Below, piece after piece: positions 18,937-28,612 of a DNA stretch of 64,000 nt. The notes under the pieces are model-generated. The model saw nothing but the letters and a program-made list of their open reading frames with translations. It ran no database searches and was not told where the DNA came from. Each line of letters begins with the position of its first letter. Positions within the stretch are counted from its first letter, which is position 1. The DNA comes from Muriicola soli. Lineage in GTDB: Bacteria > Bacteroidota > Bacteroidia > Flavobacteriales > Flavobacteriaceae. Location: assembly GCF_004139715.1 (NCBI RefSeq), contig NZ_CP035544.1:2108001-2172000 (forward strand), in the 5' to 3' direction. Both the position numbers and the translations under genes were made by a program.

Positions 18937-20382
18937 ATGAGCGATTCCAGAGGTGTTTCTCTGAAACTGATGTCACACATCCAAAAGGTCGTCGATGTAC
19001 AAAGCAGAGTCATTTATTTCCTGCTCTGCATCATCATATCCTTTGGCCTTACCTATTCCATGTACGAACCGAGTCTGGATCAGGCCCAGATCTATGTTCT
19101 TTTCCTACTTTTTTTGGCAATCGGACTATGGGTGACTGAAGCCATTCCTCCTTTTGCGGTTGGTCTTTTGGTATTCGGGTTCCTCATCTTTGCCATGAAT
19201 AGTCATTATTCCAATGTAGATCCGGAGAATGTAAAAGAACATTATATCGGCTACATCAATTCGTGGTCGAGTAGCGTGATCTGGCTGATGCTCGGAGGTT
19301 TTTTTATCGCGGAAGCTATGAGTAAGACCCAGCTAGACAAGGTAGTGTTCAGGATGAGTGTTTCCAGGATGGGAACTTCGCCCAAAAGTGTTCTCCTGGG
19401 TTTAATGCTCACCACAGCACTATTTTCAATGATCATGTCTAATACGGCCACCACGGCCATGATGATCGCTTCCGTACTGCCCTTCCTGAATACCATTGAA
19501 AAGACAGCGCCTATGTCTAAAGCTATATTAATCGGGATTGCAGGGGCAGCAACTATCGGAGGGATGGGGACACTCATCGGCTCACCTCCAAATGCCATAG
19601 CTATCGAAGCACTCAATAATCACGGGATCGATATTGGCTTTCTGGAATGGATGATGATCGGTTTCCCTCTGGCATTGATCCTAACGGTACTTTTTTGGTA
19701 CCTACTCTCCAAAAAATATATTCCGAAACTCAAGACCATTGAGATTACCATCGAGGCAGATACGGCAATGCCCGATAGTGAATCCTACCGATTTGAAAAG
19801 ATTAAAAAACGAATTGTGATCGGGGTATTGTCGCTTACCCTCTTATTGTGGCTTACTGAGAAATTACATGGCATCCCTGCTTCTGTGGTCTCTTTGCTTC
19901 CCATTATCCTTTTGACTATGACAGGAATAGTAACCGCAGACGACGTCAGAAAGCTGCCTTGGGACACTCTTATGCTTGTTGCAGGCGGCCTTGCCCTTGG
20001 ACTGGCTATCAAAGAAACCGGACTAGCGGATTTTTACGTGGAAAAGATTGCAAAATTTAAACTCAACTTTTATATCCTGGTATTGCTTTTCGCCTTTCTA
20101 ACCGTCATTCTTTCAAATGTAATGAGCAATACCGCTGCCGCAACGGTCCTGATTCCCCTCGGGATCATTCTTACCTATCAGAACCCCATTGTTTTGCCAT
20201 TGGTGATAGGCCTTTGTGCCTCTACGGCCTTATTCCTGCCAATATCAACGCCTCCTAATGCCATTGCATATAGTACAGGAAAATTAGAGCAGAAGGATTT
20301 TAGGTTCGGAGGTCTGATCCTGGGCATTCTGGGGCCCCTGATTATCGCAGCCACAGTTTTACTCACTTTCGTTTTTTTGTAA
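18937..20382 (+). CDS. SLC13/DASS-family anion symporter
   Basis: The 481-residue inner-membrane carrier has about eleven hydrophobic segments. It shows the duplicated family motifs: SNTATTAMMIASVLPF and GTLIGSPPNAIAIEAL in the first half, then SNTAAATVLIPLG and PISTPPNAIAYSTG in the second. These SNT/PPN motifs form the sodium and anion sites of DASS carriers, which import dicarboxylates, citrate or sulfate with sodium. The sequence alone does not separate sulfate from dicarboxylate. The gene is monocistronic, with a hairpin shared with asnB downstream. The start choice is uncertain by a few codons. Confidence 0.88.
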   Translation: MSDSRGVSLKLMSHIQKVVDVQSRVIYFLLCIIISFGLTYSMYEPSLDQAQIYVLFLLFLAIGLWVTEAIPPFAVGLLVFGFLIFAMNSHYSNVDPENVKEHYIGYINSWSSSVIWLMLGGFFIAEAMSKTQLDKVVFRMSVSRMGTSPKSVLLGLMLTTALFSMIMSNTATTAMMIASVLPFLNTIEKTAPMSKAILIGIAGAATIGGMGTLIGSPPNAIAIEALNNHGIDIGFLEWMMIGFPLALILTVLFWYLLSKKYIPKLKTIEITIEADTAMPDSESYRFEKIKKRIVIGVLSLTLLLWLTEKLHGIPASVVSLLPIILLTMTGIVTADDVRKLPWDTLMLVAGGLALGLAIKETGLADFYVEKIAKFKLNFYILVLLFAFLTVILSNVMSNTAAATVLIPLGIILTYQNPIVLPLVIGLCASTALFLPISTPPNAIAYSTGKLEQKDFRFGGLILGILGPLIIAATVLLTFVFL

Positions 20383-20402
20383 AAAAAAGGGTATAACTCA
20401 AA

Positions 20403-20424
20403 GAAGCACCCATCGGGGTGCTTC
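20403..20424. terminator. Hairpin between the SLC13 gene and asnB
   Basis: GAAGCACCC and GGGTGCTTC pair around a 4-base loop between convergent genes. A T-rich stretch precedes it on the plus strand, but the trailing T run is weak on both strands. Confidence 0.55.
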
Positions 20425-20464
20425 CTGCAAATTCAGTCAAAAATCTAATCAATTGAAGATTGGT

Positions 20465-22135
20465 TTATTTTACGTAGGCGTCTGCGTGGACCATAGCCAC
20501 GGCCCTGCCTGATGGATCGTTCATATTCTTAAAAGCTTCATCCCATTCAAGAGCAGTTTTCGTGCTACAGGCAACAGAGGCCTCCTGAGGTACACAGAGG
20601 GCAGCGGCATCAGAAGGAAAATGCGACTCAAATATTGCCCGGTAGTAAAACTCTTCTTTAGAGGTAGGGGTCTGGATAGGAAATCGGAATTTTGCATTCG
20701 CCAATTGTTCGTCACTCACTTCCTTTGCAACTACCTCCTTTAAGGTGTCTATCCAACTATAACCCACTCCATCAGAAAATTGTTCTTTCTGTCTCCAGGC
20801 AACACTTTCAGGCAGGTAAGATTCGAAGGCCTTGCGCACTACCCACTTTTCCATGCGTTCTCCGTTGATCATTTTATCCTTTGGATTGATCCGCATGGCT
20901 ACATCCATAAATTCTTTGTCGAGAAATGGCACTCTTCCTTCTATTCCCCAGGCCGCCAATGATTTATTGGCCCTTAGACAATCGTACATATGAAGCTTTT
21001 GCAGCTTTCTAACCGTTTCTTCGTGGAATTCCTTTTCATTCGGGGCCTTGTGGAAGTAGAGATAGCCTCCAAAGAGTTCATCAGCGCCTTCGCCGGACAG
21101 GACCATTTTAATCCCCATGGATTTGATCACCCTGGCCATAAGGTACATAGGAGTGGAAGCCCTAATCGTAGTAATATCATAAGTTTCCAGGTTGTAAATC
21201 ACATCTTTTATGGCATCTAACCCTTCCTGTATCGTAAATTTGATCTCGTGGTGAACAGTACCGATCTGGTCCGCAACCTTTCTGGCCGCAGCAAGGTCCG
21301 GAGAACCGTCAAGACCTACCGAAAAAGAGTGCAGCTGAGGCCACCAAGCTTCTGTGGTATCGTCAGATTCAATCCTTTTTTGTGCAAATTTCTTAGCTAT
21401 GGCCGAAGTGACCGAAGAATCGAGTCCGCCCGACAAAAGCACCCCATAAGGAACGTCAGACATCAGCTGGCGGTGCACAGCCGCTTCCAGAGCATCGCGT
21501 ATCTCTTCAATACTGGTTTCATTATCTTTTACGGCATCGTATTCCATCCAATCACGAGAATACCATTGCTTTAATTCCCCATCATCGGAATGCAGGTAAT
21601 GCCCCGGTGGGAAGAGTTCAATTTTTGTACAGGTCCCTTCCAAGGCCTTTAACTCTGAAGCCACGTAGAATGTACCGTTTTTGTCCCATCCCATGTACAA
21701 CGGAATTATTCCCATATGGTCTCTGGCTACGAAATAGGTGTCTTTCACGGAATCGTAAATGGCAAATCCAAAGATACCGTTCATCTCATCGAGAAAAGCC
21801 GGACCCTTTTTCTGATAAAGGGCAAGGATTACCTCGCAATCTGATTCGGTCCTGAAGGCGTAATTTCCCTCAAATTGTTTGCGCAGCTCGCGATGGTTAT
21901 AGATTTCGCCATTCGCAGCAAGGATCATTTTACCATCCGGGCTGAGCAAAGGCTGCTTACCCGATGCAGGGTCAACGATGGCAAGGCGCTCATGTGCCAG
22001 TATGGCCTTATCATCCGAATAAATACCACTCCAATCGGGGCCACGGTGCCTCACTTTTTTGGACATTTCCAATAATTGGGGCCGTAAAACCTCACTACTC
22101 TCCTTTATGTCAAAGGCACAAACTATTCCACACAT
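20465..22135 (-). CDS. asnB: Asparagine synthase (glutamine-hydrolysing)
   Basis: AsnB makes asparagine from aspartate, ATP and glutamine. The 556-residue protein begins MCGIVCAFD, with Cys2 as the glutaminase nucleophile. It continues with RHRGPDWSG and AANGEIYNHRELR in the N-terminal amidotransferase domain. The synthetase domain has the pyrophosphate-binding loop SGGLDSS (near 235) and SGEGADELFGGYLYFHKAP. The length and C-terminus fit the E. coli AsnB type. It has its own upstream promoter-like element (22191-22198) and is not in an operon. Confidence 0.97.
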   Translation of the reverse strand: MCGIVCAFDIKESSEVLRPQLLEMSKKVRHRGPDWSGIYSDDKAILAHERLAIVDPASGKQPLLSPDGKMILAANGEIYNHRELRKQFEGNYAFRTESDCEVILALYQKKGPAFLDEMNGIFGFAIYDSVKDTYFVARDHMGIIPLYMGWDKNGTFYVASELKALEGTCTKIELFPPGHYLHSDDGELKQWYSRDWMEYDAVKDNETSIEEIRDALEAAVHRQLMSDVPYGVLLSGGLDSSVTSAIAKKFAQKRIESDDTTEAWWPQLHSFSVGLDGSPDLAAARKVADQIGTVHHEIKFTIQEGLDAIKDVIYNLETYDITTIRASTPMYLMARVIKSMGIKMVLSGEGADELFGGYLYFHKAPNEKEFHEETVRKLQKLHMYDCLRANKSLAAWGIEGRVPFLDKEFMDVAMRINPKDKMINGERMEKWVVRKAFESYLPESVAWRQKEQFSDGVGYSWIDTLKEVVAKEVSDEQLANAKFRFPIQTPTSKEEFYYRAIFESHFPSDAAALCVPQEASVACSTKTALEWDEAFKNMNDPSGRAVAMVHADAYVK

Positions 22136-22190
22136 AAATACTCTTCTTTAATATAAGATAAGACAAAGATGATTCAATACTTTTAATTAG

Positions 22191-22198
22191 CAAATATA
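22191..22198 (-). promoter_or_regulatory. Bacteroidota -7 element for asnB
   Basis: The minus strand reads TATATTTG, an exact TAnnTTTG match, about 56 bases before the asnB ATG. Confidence 0.5.
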
Positions 22199-22377
22199 AA
22201 TACAATTATTGATTACATATTATAAGTATTATACCTGTTTTTTGTTAATAATAACATCCTTTTATCTCTGATAGATTACTTTGCTCTTAATTTGTAAGTA
22301 GCCTAAATTTTAACGACTCTTTATAAAAATTAGACGCTTGAAGCCATTAGCTTTGAGGGAACTAAAAATCGATACTT

Positions 22378-22923
22378 ATGAAAAATGTACTTACACTTGC
22401 TTTACTGGTCTGTGCTCTTGTTTTTTCGGGTGAGGCCGTGGCACAAGATTTCAGTGGAATGGATAAAAGTCCAATGGATATGGCTTCCTATCCTTCCGAT
22501 TACAAAAATTCTGACAAAGCGGTCAGGGTGATCTACAGCAGACCTCAACTTAAGGACCGGGCTCTAAGTGATCTGGCTCCTGCCGGAAAAGTTTGGAGAA
22601 CCGGCGCCAATGAAGCAGCCGAAATCACTTTTTACAAAGGAGCTACTATTGGCGGGGAAAAAGTTAATCCGGGTACTTATGCCCTTTTTACTATTCCTGG
22701 TGAAGACGGGTGGACGGTGATTCTCAACAAAAATTTGAATCAGTGGGGATCCTATTTCTACGATGAATCCGGAGATGTTGCACGCGTAAAAGGTATGGTC
22801 TCTTCAGGATCTGATTCGCTGGAAGCATTTTCTATGACCTTTAAGGAAGTTGATAACGGCGTACACCTAATTATGGGTTGGGGAACCACCCGTGTTGCTG
22901 TCCCTATCACTTTTGTGATGTAA
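22378..22923 (+). CDS. DUF2911-family secreted protein
   Basis: The 181-residue protein has a signal peptide ending near AVAQ. The mature part contains the DUF2911 pattern: VIYSRPQLKDRALSDL, then GKVWRTGANEAAEITFYKG, NPGTYALFTIPGEDGWTVILNKN and WGSYFYDE. DUF2911 proteins are small exported beta proteins found widely in Bacteroidota; no activity is established. It stands alone, with an AT-rich upstream region and a strong terminator 18 bases downstream. Confidence 0.88.
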   Translation: MKNVLTLALLVCALVFSGEAVAQDFSGMDKSPMDMASYPSDYKNSDKAVRVIYSRPQLKDRALSDLAPAGKVWRTGANEAAEITFYKGATIGGEKVNPGTYALFTIPGEDGWTVILNKNLNQWGSYFYDESGDVARVKGMVSSGSDSLEAFSMTFKEVDNGVHLIMGWGTTRVAVPITFVM

Positions 22924-22941
22924 GCTCATCTAATAAAATAT

Positions 22942-22973
22942 AAAAGCCGAAGCAATAACTTCGGCTTTTTTTA
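22942..22973. terminator. Bidirectional terminator
   Basis: AAAAGCCGAAG, a CAATAA loop and CTTCGGCTTTTTTT sit between the convergent DUF2911 and amidohydrolase genes. Confidence 0.92.
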
Positions 22974-22980
22974 TATCCCT

Positions 22981-24600
22981 CTATTTCTTTTTAACCCCGT
23001 TGATAAAGACCTGTTCGGCTTTTAAATTAGGGATGGCCTCTAATGGAACGTTCATAATGTCATCACTAAGGATCACAAAATCTGCAACCTTGCCTACTTC
23101 CAGACTACCCTTTTCGTCTTCCTCAAAATTTGAATACGCTGCCCAGAGGGTCATTCCCCTGAGTGTTTCCTCCCTTGATAAGGCATCTTTCATCTGAAAG
23201 CCTCCTTCAGGGTATCCGGCTGTATCTTTTCTGGCTACTGCCGCGTAAAATGTGAGGAACGGACTCACCCGTTCCACCGGAAAGTCGGTTCCCAGTGCCA
23301 CCGTACCTGCCTTGTTTAAGAGGGTTTTAAATGCGTAAGCTCCCTTTACCCTGCCAGGTCCCAATCTATCTTTAGCCCAGTACATATCACTCGTAGCATG
23401 GGTAGGCTGTATAGAAGGGATGATACCATCCTCAAAATAATCGAAATCCTCCATAGAAATTACCTGGGCATGTTCAATTTTCCAGCGTCGGTCTTCCTTG
23501 CCTTCCAAAGCCTTTTTGTAGGCACGCAAGACTGCGATATTTGCGGAATCCCCTATAGCATGTGTATTCATTTGATAATCTGATGCTGCTATTTGCATAG
23601 CCAGGGCTTCAATATCTTCTATAGGGGTAACCATGGCTCCGAAATGACCCGGCTGATCTGAATAGGGCTCTCGTAAAGCTGCCCCCCTTGAGCCCAATGC
23701 TCCATCGCCATAAACCTTTACAGATCTAACATTGAGTTGATCTGTTTTTATAATTCCCTTGTCCAGGAAATAATTGACGTCATCCGGAGAATTACTGACC
23801 ATGGCATATACCCTAATGGAGAGTTCTCCTGCTTGTTGCAGGCTGTCTATTAGTTCTATAGTTTCACGCGTTAGTCCGGCATCGTTCACCGTGGTAAGGC
23901 CGTAATCCAAACAAATCTCTTCTGCGTCCTTTAAGGCTTTAATATTCATTTCAAGAGTCGGTGGAGGAGCTATTTTGTCAATCATTGCCATAGGATTGTC
24001 AACAAGCACCCCGGTGATTTTCCCATTGCGCTTGATGATTTCGCCACCCTTAACTACCGTAGATTCAACTATTCCCGCGAGATCGAGAGCCTTCTGGTTC
24101 ACCAAATATGCATGCCCGTCTACTCTTTCAAGTGCCACGGGAGTATCGGGGAAAAGGACATCCAGTTCTTCCTTGGAGGGAAATTCCTTTTCTTCCCAGT
24201 CGTTTTGATCCCATCCCCGGCCCTGAATAAAATTAGAAGGGTTTTGCTCCTGAAAAGCCTTTACCCGTTCTACAACTTCCTCATAACTGCCAGTTCCCAC
24301 TAAATCGACCTTCAATTGATTCAGGCCGAGACCATAGAAATGGCAATGGGCATCTATAAGACCGGGGACAACCGTTTTCCCTTCGGCATCTATCACCTCA
24401 TCGGCCTTGTATTTATTTTGTATTTCATCTGTAGTTCCAACGGCAATAATTTTACCCTCACTTACCGCAAGGGCCTCAGTGGTTTCAAATGAGTCGTTTA
24501 CCGTATAAACCTTAGCATTGATGAGGAGTAAATCTGCCTGTTCGGCAGTCTCACATGACGCCAAGATTGTAATGCAGGAGACGAAAAGTAATTTTTTCAT
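22981..24600 (-). CDS. YtcJ-like amidohydrolase lipoprotein
   Basis: The frame is open to 24672, but MKKLLFVSCITILASC at 24600 gives a proper lipoprotein signal (cysteine near 16), so that start is used; the product is 539 residues. It is an amidohydrolase of the YtcJ/NfdA type. VVPGLIDAHCHFYGLG carries the metal-binding H-x-H, KVYGDGALGSRGAAL holds the mid-domain conserved segment, WKIEHAQVI and IPSIQPTHATSD carry later metal and catalytic residues, and LGTDFPVERVSP holds the catalytic Asp. The substrate (an amide, N-formyl compound or other) cannot be told from sequence. Being membrane-anchored and periplasmic is usual for Bacteroidota members. Confidence 0.9.
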   Translation of the reverse strand: MKKLLFVSCITILASCETAEQADLLLINAKVYTVNDSFETTEALAVSEGKIIAVGTTDEIQNKYKADEVIDAEGKTVVPGLIDAHCHFYGLGLNQLKVDLVGTGSYEEVVERVKAFQEQNPSNFIQGRGWDQNDWEEKEFPSKEELDVLFPDTPVALERVDGHAYLVNQKALDLAGIVESTVVKGGEIIKRNGKITGVLVDNPMAMIDKIAPPPTLEMNIKALKDAEEICLDYGLTTVNDAGLTRETIELIDSLQQAGELSIRVYAMVSNSPDDVNYFLDKGIIKTDQLNVRSVKVYGDGALGSRGAALREPYSDQPGHFGAMVTPIEDIEALAMQIAASDYQMNTHAIGDSANIAVLRAYKKALEGKEDRRWKIEHAQVISMEDFDYFEDGIIPSIQPTHATSDMYWAKDRLGPGRVKGAYAFKTLLNKAGTVALGTDFPVERVSPFLTFYAAVARKDTAGYPEGGFQMKDALSREETLRGMTLWAAYSNFEEDEKGSLEVGKVADFVILSDDIMNVPLEAIPNLKAEQVFINGVKKK

Positions 24601-24699
24601 TTTAGGATGATTTAAAACGGACTCAAGTCCATATTTTTTTGAAAGCTGACCAAAAATAGTGAAATCAGGCAAATCAGAAAGTGTAGTTTTATGACCGGG

Positions 24700-25461
24700 T
24701 TATTTTCTAGAGCCCCTGCCTTTTTCCTCTTTGATCTTCACATAGATCAGTTTCTTTCTTCCTTTGGCATCTTCACGTCGTTCGATTTCGAATTCGCCCA
24801 AGGCGCTGATCAGTGGGGTGAGCTTTTGATAGCCGTAATTCCTGGAATCAAAATTGGGCTGTTTTTTCTGTAACAGGCTTCCCACGTCCCCAAGAAAAGC
24901 CCAACCTTCATCGTCGGCCACATCGTCAACCGTATCCATAACAAGCTGTATGTCTTTGCGTGTAATCTTGTCTACGCCGCTCTTTTTCCCGGACTTGCTT
25001 CCTTCAGTGTCGACCGTGTTTTCCTCAGATTGTTTTTTCAGGATCTCGATATAGATAAATTTATCACAGGCTACGATAAACGGACTAGGTGTTTTTTTCT
25101 CTCCTATCCCAAATACCAGCATTCCCGCCTCCCGTAGTCGCGTAGCCAAACGGGTAAAATCACTGTCGCTGCTCACCAAACAAAATCCATTGACCTTACC
25201 GGAATACAAAATATCCATAGCATCGATGATCATTGCTGAATCTGTGGCATTTTTCCCTGCAGTATACCCGTATTGCTGAATGGGTGTGATGGCATTCTCC
25301 AGCAAAACGTTTTTCCATTTACCCAGTCGTGGATTGGTCCAGTCCCCATAAATCCTTTTAATGGTAGGATTGCCGTATTTGGCAATCTCTTCCATCATTT
25401 CCTTGACGTAGGCTGAAGGAATGTTATCTCCGTCTATCAATACGGCTAAATTGAGATCCAT
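24700..25461 (-). CDS. NYN-domain RNase with C-terminal OST-HTH/LOTUS-like domain
   Basis: The 253-residue protein starts MDLNLAVLIDGDN and has the acidic residues of the NYN (LabA/DUF88) PIN-like nuclease fold: Asp10, Asp12, Asp74 and the SDSDF cluster (Asp99, Asp101). A basic linker (about 140-165) leads to a C-terminal domain with TRKDIQLVMDTVDDVADDEGWAFLGDVGSLLQ and YGYQKLTPLISALGEFEIER. This is the pattern of OST-HTH/LOTUS winged helices that bind RNA. The likely role is metal-dependent RNA cleavage. It is transcribed alone and its physiological target is unknown. Confidence 0.88.
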   Translation of the reverse strand: MDLNLAVLIDGDNIPSAYVKEMMEEIAKYGNPTIKRIYGDWTNPRLGKWKNVLLENAITPIQQYGYTAGKNATDSAMIIDAMDILYSGKVNGFCLVSSDSDFTRLATRLREAGMLVFGIGEKKTPSPFIVACDKFIYIEILKKQSEENTVDTEGSKSGKKSGVDKITRKDIQLVMDTVDDVADDEGWAFLGDVGSLLQKKQPNFDSRNYGYQKLTPLISALGEFEIERREDAKGRKKLIYVKIKEEKGRGSRK

Positions 25462-25584
25462 AAATTGTTTTTTGTAAAGGTCGGTATTCTGAGGTAATTA
25501 ATAAGTAAAATTATATCTGCCCCCAAAAGTAGCATAAGGAAAGTCAGTGTATGGCATCCCAGGGGGAGATAAACAGGAGTGCCC

Positions 25585-26694
25585 TCACTCCATCTTGGTG
25601 AGGATGAATTCCACCCTCCTATTTTGTTGTCTTCCTTCGGCCGTAGAATTGTCCGCGATGGGTAGTTTTCCGCCGTGCCCTTTCCAGGAAATTCGCTCTT
25701 GAGAAAGGCCCAGTTCCGTAAAATAGTCCACCACAGCTTTACATCGATTTCCTGACAATTGCATATTGTAAGAATCGAGGCCGATATCATCGGTATGTCC
25801 ATGGATAATAATGTTCAGACTAGGATCCTCAACAAGAAATTCATAGGTTTCTTTTAAATAGGCTTTTGCAGAATCCAAAAGGAGGTATTTATCAAAATCA
25901 AAAAGTACATGTTGAAATAAGTGGGGGGTGTTAAGACTTGGCGGTCCGTCCTTTACAACTGCAATAGCAGTAGATGCCGCCAATTTAGGATTCTTCGAGA
26001 TCAGGGAAACCATATCCACATAGTAGTAGGCTCCTTGTTTGGCTCCTTTCTTGATCAGGAATTTACGAGTTCGGGCATTATTTTTAAAATTCCCCAGCGT
26101 CATATACTCCTCATTTCCTTTAGCAGTATAAGTAGTGGAGACCAGCATCCATTTTTTTTTGTCATTCGCAAAATGGGAATATCCTATTTCTTGGTATGTA
26201 AATTCATTATCGACATCGGAATAAAGATGCCTTTTCGACATTTCCTTTTTGATCTCGAAACTGAAGGGCTTTTCTGAGAAAACTACCCCAAATTGATTAA
26301 CCGCAAAGTCGGATCGCTCGGCCAGGCTTACAAAAAAACTCAGTTCATACACTTCGCCTTTTTTTAAAGGAGTAGTCAGTTTTGCCTGCATGTACTCCCT
26401 GTAGTCATTTGGGGCGTACAAATAAAACCCGGCATAGCCCTCACCAAAATCGGCAATCTGAGTGCCGTTGAAGTTTTTTGGTGTTCCCATCGCTTCACTA
26501 CAAGCGTGAAAATAATCTGTGGACCCCAGGGAAGGTGTGTTCCACCCCACCACATCTGAGTTAAAATTCCCAAGTTTTTCGGGGCAGGAAGTGTGTTCTT
26601 CAAAACTGGGATTAATTACCAGATTCTGAGCACTGCAGATGCAGAGACCAAAAAGGATACCATACATGCTCGTTAAACCACTACACTTCCGCAT
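25585..26694 (-). CDS. OmpA-family protein with N-terminal adhesion-like domain
   Basis: The 369-residue protein has a signal peptide ending near CSAQ. The start is either the Met at 26694 or the one at codon 10. The N-terminal region begins NLVINPSFEEHTSCPEKL and continues with VVGWNTPSLGSTDYFHAC and a long beta-rich section, a jelly-roll-like domain common in Bacteroidota surface proteins. The C-terminal domain (about 255-365) is OmpA-like, with FDFDKYLLLDSAKAYL, IIIHGHTDDIGLDSYN, LSGNRCKAVVDYF and RQQNRRVEF, and binds peptidoglycan. It probably links the outer membrane to the wall. The neighbours give no further clue. Confidence 0.85.
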   Translation of the reverse strand: MRKCSGLTSMYGILFGLCICSAQNLVINPSFEEHTSCPEKLGNFNSDVVGWNTPSLGSTDYFHACSEAMGTPKNFNGTQIADFGEGYAGFYLYAPNDYREYMQAKLTTPLKKGEVYELSFFVSLAERSDFAVNQFGVVFSEKPFSFEIKKEMSKRHLYSDVDNEFTYQEIGYSHFANDKKKWMLVSTTYTAKGNEEYMTLGNFKNNARTRKFLIKKGAKQGAYYYVDMVSLISKNPKLAASTAIAVVKDGPPSLNTPHLFQHVLFDFDKYLLLDSAKAYLKETYEFLVEDPSLNIIIHGHTDDIGLDSYNMQLSGNRCKAVVDYFTELGLSQERISWKGHGGKLPIADNSTAEGRQQNRRVEFILTKME

Positions 26695-26847
26695 TCGAAA
26701 AAATTCCGGTTACATGGTCTTAAATTTAGGAAAAGCCGGCATTTTAATCAGCCAGAGGCCTGTCACCTTCGTTAAAGGGTTTAGAAAAAGGGCTATATCA
26801 CGAATACAGCAATAAATAATTCATCTAAATTCTTGTTTCTAAGCGGT

Positions 26848-28596
26848 CTAGAAATCAAATTTATAGGTGACTCCTGCCAGGATTTGAAAGCTCTGAACCC
26901 TGAAATTGGCCCATCGCTGGTAGTCATTATTAGCCAGATTACTCGCTTTCGCAAAAATGGAAAGTTGATTACTTAGTCGGTACCCCAAATGGGCATTGGC
27001 ATCAAAATAGGCATCAAGCGTAAGTACGCTTGCGGGGTAATCAGCGGGCTGCGCATTGGGAATGACCACAGAACTCAGGTCTTCCCTTTCACCTACATAA
27101 AACAGATTCGCCCCCATAAACCAGTGTTCATCTATCTGATAATCCATAAATAGAGATCCTTTTAAATTGGGAAGGTTCCATGCAGGATTGTCTGTTTCTG
27201 TGTCGAATTCAGAAACCGAGGCATTAACCCCCAGGCTAAAATTTCGATTGACATCAAGATTGAGTTCCCCAAAAATTCCAAGGGTCCTTACATCGTCATA
27301 AAAAAGCTCAAAAGAGTTTCCGTAGGTATAGCCTTTTTCATCATCCCTAAAATCGTTTTGCGGATTTAACTTAAAAAGTGGCTTGCGATTTTCGGCTTTA
27401 TACGATCCTCTTACATTATAACTTAAATTGGGGAAAAGCTGCCCTTTAAATCCTAGTTCCGCATTATACTGCTGATCTGTTGGCTGAATAGACAAGGTAG
27501 GAGAGACAAATGGATTCTCTCCAACGAAATCTGCATAGGAATTCTGATATAATTGTCCGCTCACTCCACCGTACACAATCACTATTTCGTCAAGTAGTTT
27601 ATACGAAGCCGTTACCTGAGGGTAGATGTAAAAATTTCCTTCGCTGTTCTCCATATCCATCCCATAAACCAGATTTGCCCCTAAGCTGATGCTCAGTTCG
27701 TCCTTTTCAATTAGAATACTGGGACTGAGTCCGACCTGAAATTGAGAATACGAAATACCTTGCGTATTCGCAGTGTTGTTGACATCAGCATTAGAAAACT
27801 CCCCACTGACATAATCTGCTTTTAGGCCTAGCGCGAAGGATTCCTGGCTCAAGGGAAAATCGAGTAAGGTTGTAAGAATAGCTCTGTTCTCACCTGATTC
27901 TACACTATCCCAGAATCTTTTAAAACTAATTCCTCCCTGGCTAAAGACCGCATTTTCCTGCTGGAACTGGGCTCCTAATTCTGCGCTAAAATATTGTTGT
28001 TGCTCATCGATTCCTGCGATCACTGCCTCATCAAATACCCCTTCAGGAAGGCCATACCAGTTGTAAAGCTGGTGTTGCGCACCCAGGGAAATACCCCAGT
28101 CTCCGTCTCGGCTCCTGTTTGAATAGGCCGCATCTATATCCGTATTGTAGAAATCGGTATCAAGTGGTGTAAAATCAAGGTCTCCTCTTGAAGAGAAATG
28201 GTTGATTCCAACATCAATTCGCTGATTCCCCCTGTCAATATCCCTGCTGGTATAAACATCCAGAAGCGCATTATTAAAATTCCCCAGGCCCATGGACACA
28301 GAAGAATTAAATAATTTTTCTGGCGCTGCCTTTTGCACGGTGGCGGCTTTCCCTTTGGCCGGAGTAAAGGTGGACGCAACAGGTACCGAAAAAATACTGT
28401 ATTTGATTTCTTTTTTAGACTGGATGACAGAATCGTTGAGAAGAGGCACCGATTTTATTTTAAAGGCATCGGAGACCGTTGGTGAATACGGTTTTACAAC
28501 AGTAACCGTTTCCGTTCCCAGATCCTTTTCCTGAGCTGATATACTCACACCAAAGCACTTTAAAAAACAAAATACAATGATAAACTTCCTTGACAT
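26848..28596 (-). CDS. Plug-less TonB-receptor-like outer-membrane barrel
   Basis: The frame opens at 28641 inside the preceding gene, but MSRKFIIVFCF at 28596 starts a signal peptide ending near SISAQ and is preferred; the product is 582 residues. The mature N-terminus has VTVVKPYSPTVSDAFKIKSVP, then only a short linker before barrel strands begin (about residue 80). No plug domain of about 120 residues with the usual NIRG-type motif is visible. The protein ends LAGVTYKFDF, a barrel terminus. It follows the 1006-residue TPR gene by 16 bases, so the two are one operon and probably one complex. The export or assembly role is inference. Confidence 0.8.
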   Translation of the reverse strand: MSRKFIIVFCFLKCFGVSISAQEKDLGTETVTVVKPYSPTVSDAFKIKSVPLLNDSVIQSKKEIKYSIFSVPVASTFTPAKGKAATVQKAAPEKLFNSSVSMGLGNFNNALLDVYTSRDIDRGNQRIDVGINHFSSRGDLDFTPLDTDFYNTDIDAAYSNRSRDGDWGISLGAQHQLYNWYGLPEGVFDEAVIAGIDEQQQYFSAELGAQFQQENAVFSQGGISFKRFWDSVESGENRAILTTLLDFPLSQESFALGLKADYVSGEFSNADVNNTANTQGISYSQFQVGLSPSILIEKDELSISLGANLVYGMDMENSEGNFYIYPQVTASYKLLDEIVIVYGGVSGQLYQNSYADFVGENPFVSPTLSIQPTDQQYNAELGFKGQLFPNLSYNVRGSYKAENRKPLFKLNPQNDFRDDEKGYTYGNSFELFYDDVRTLGIFGELNLDVNRNFSLGVNASVSEFDTETDNPAWNLPNLKGSLFMDYQIDEHWFMGANLFYVGEREDLSSVVIPNAQPADYPASVLTLDAYFDANAHLGYRLSNQLSIFAKASNLANNDYQRWANFRVQSFQILAGVTYKFDF

Positions 28597-28612
28597 ATGA
28601 TCTGAACTTTGT

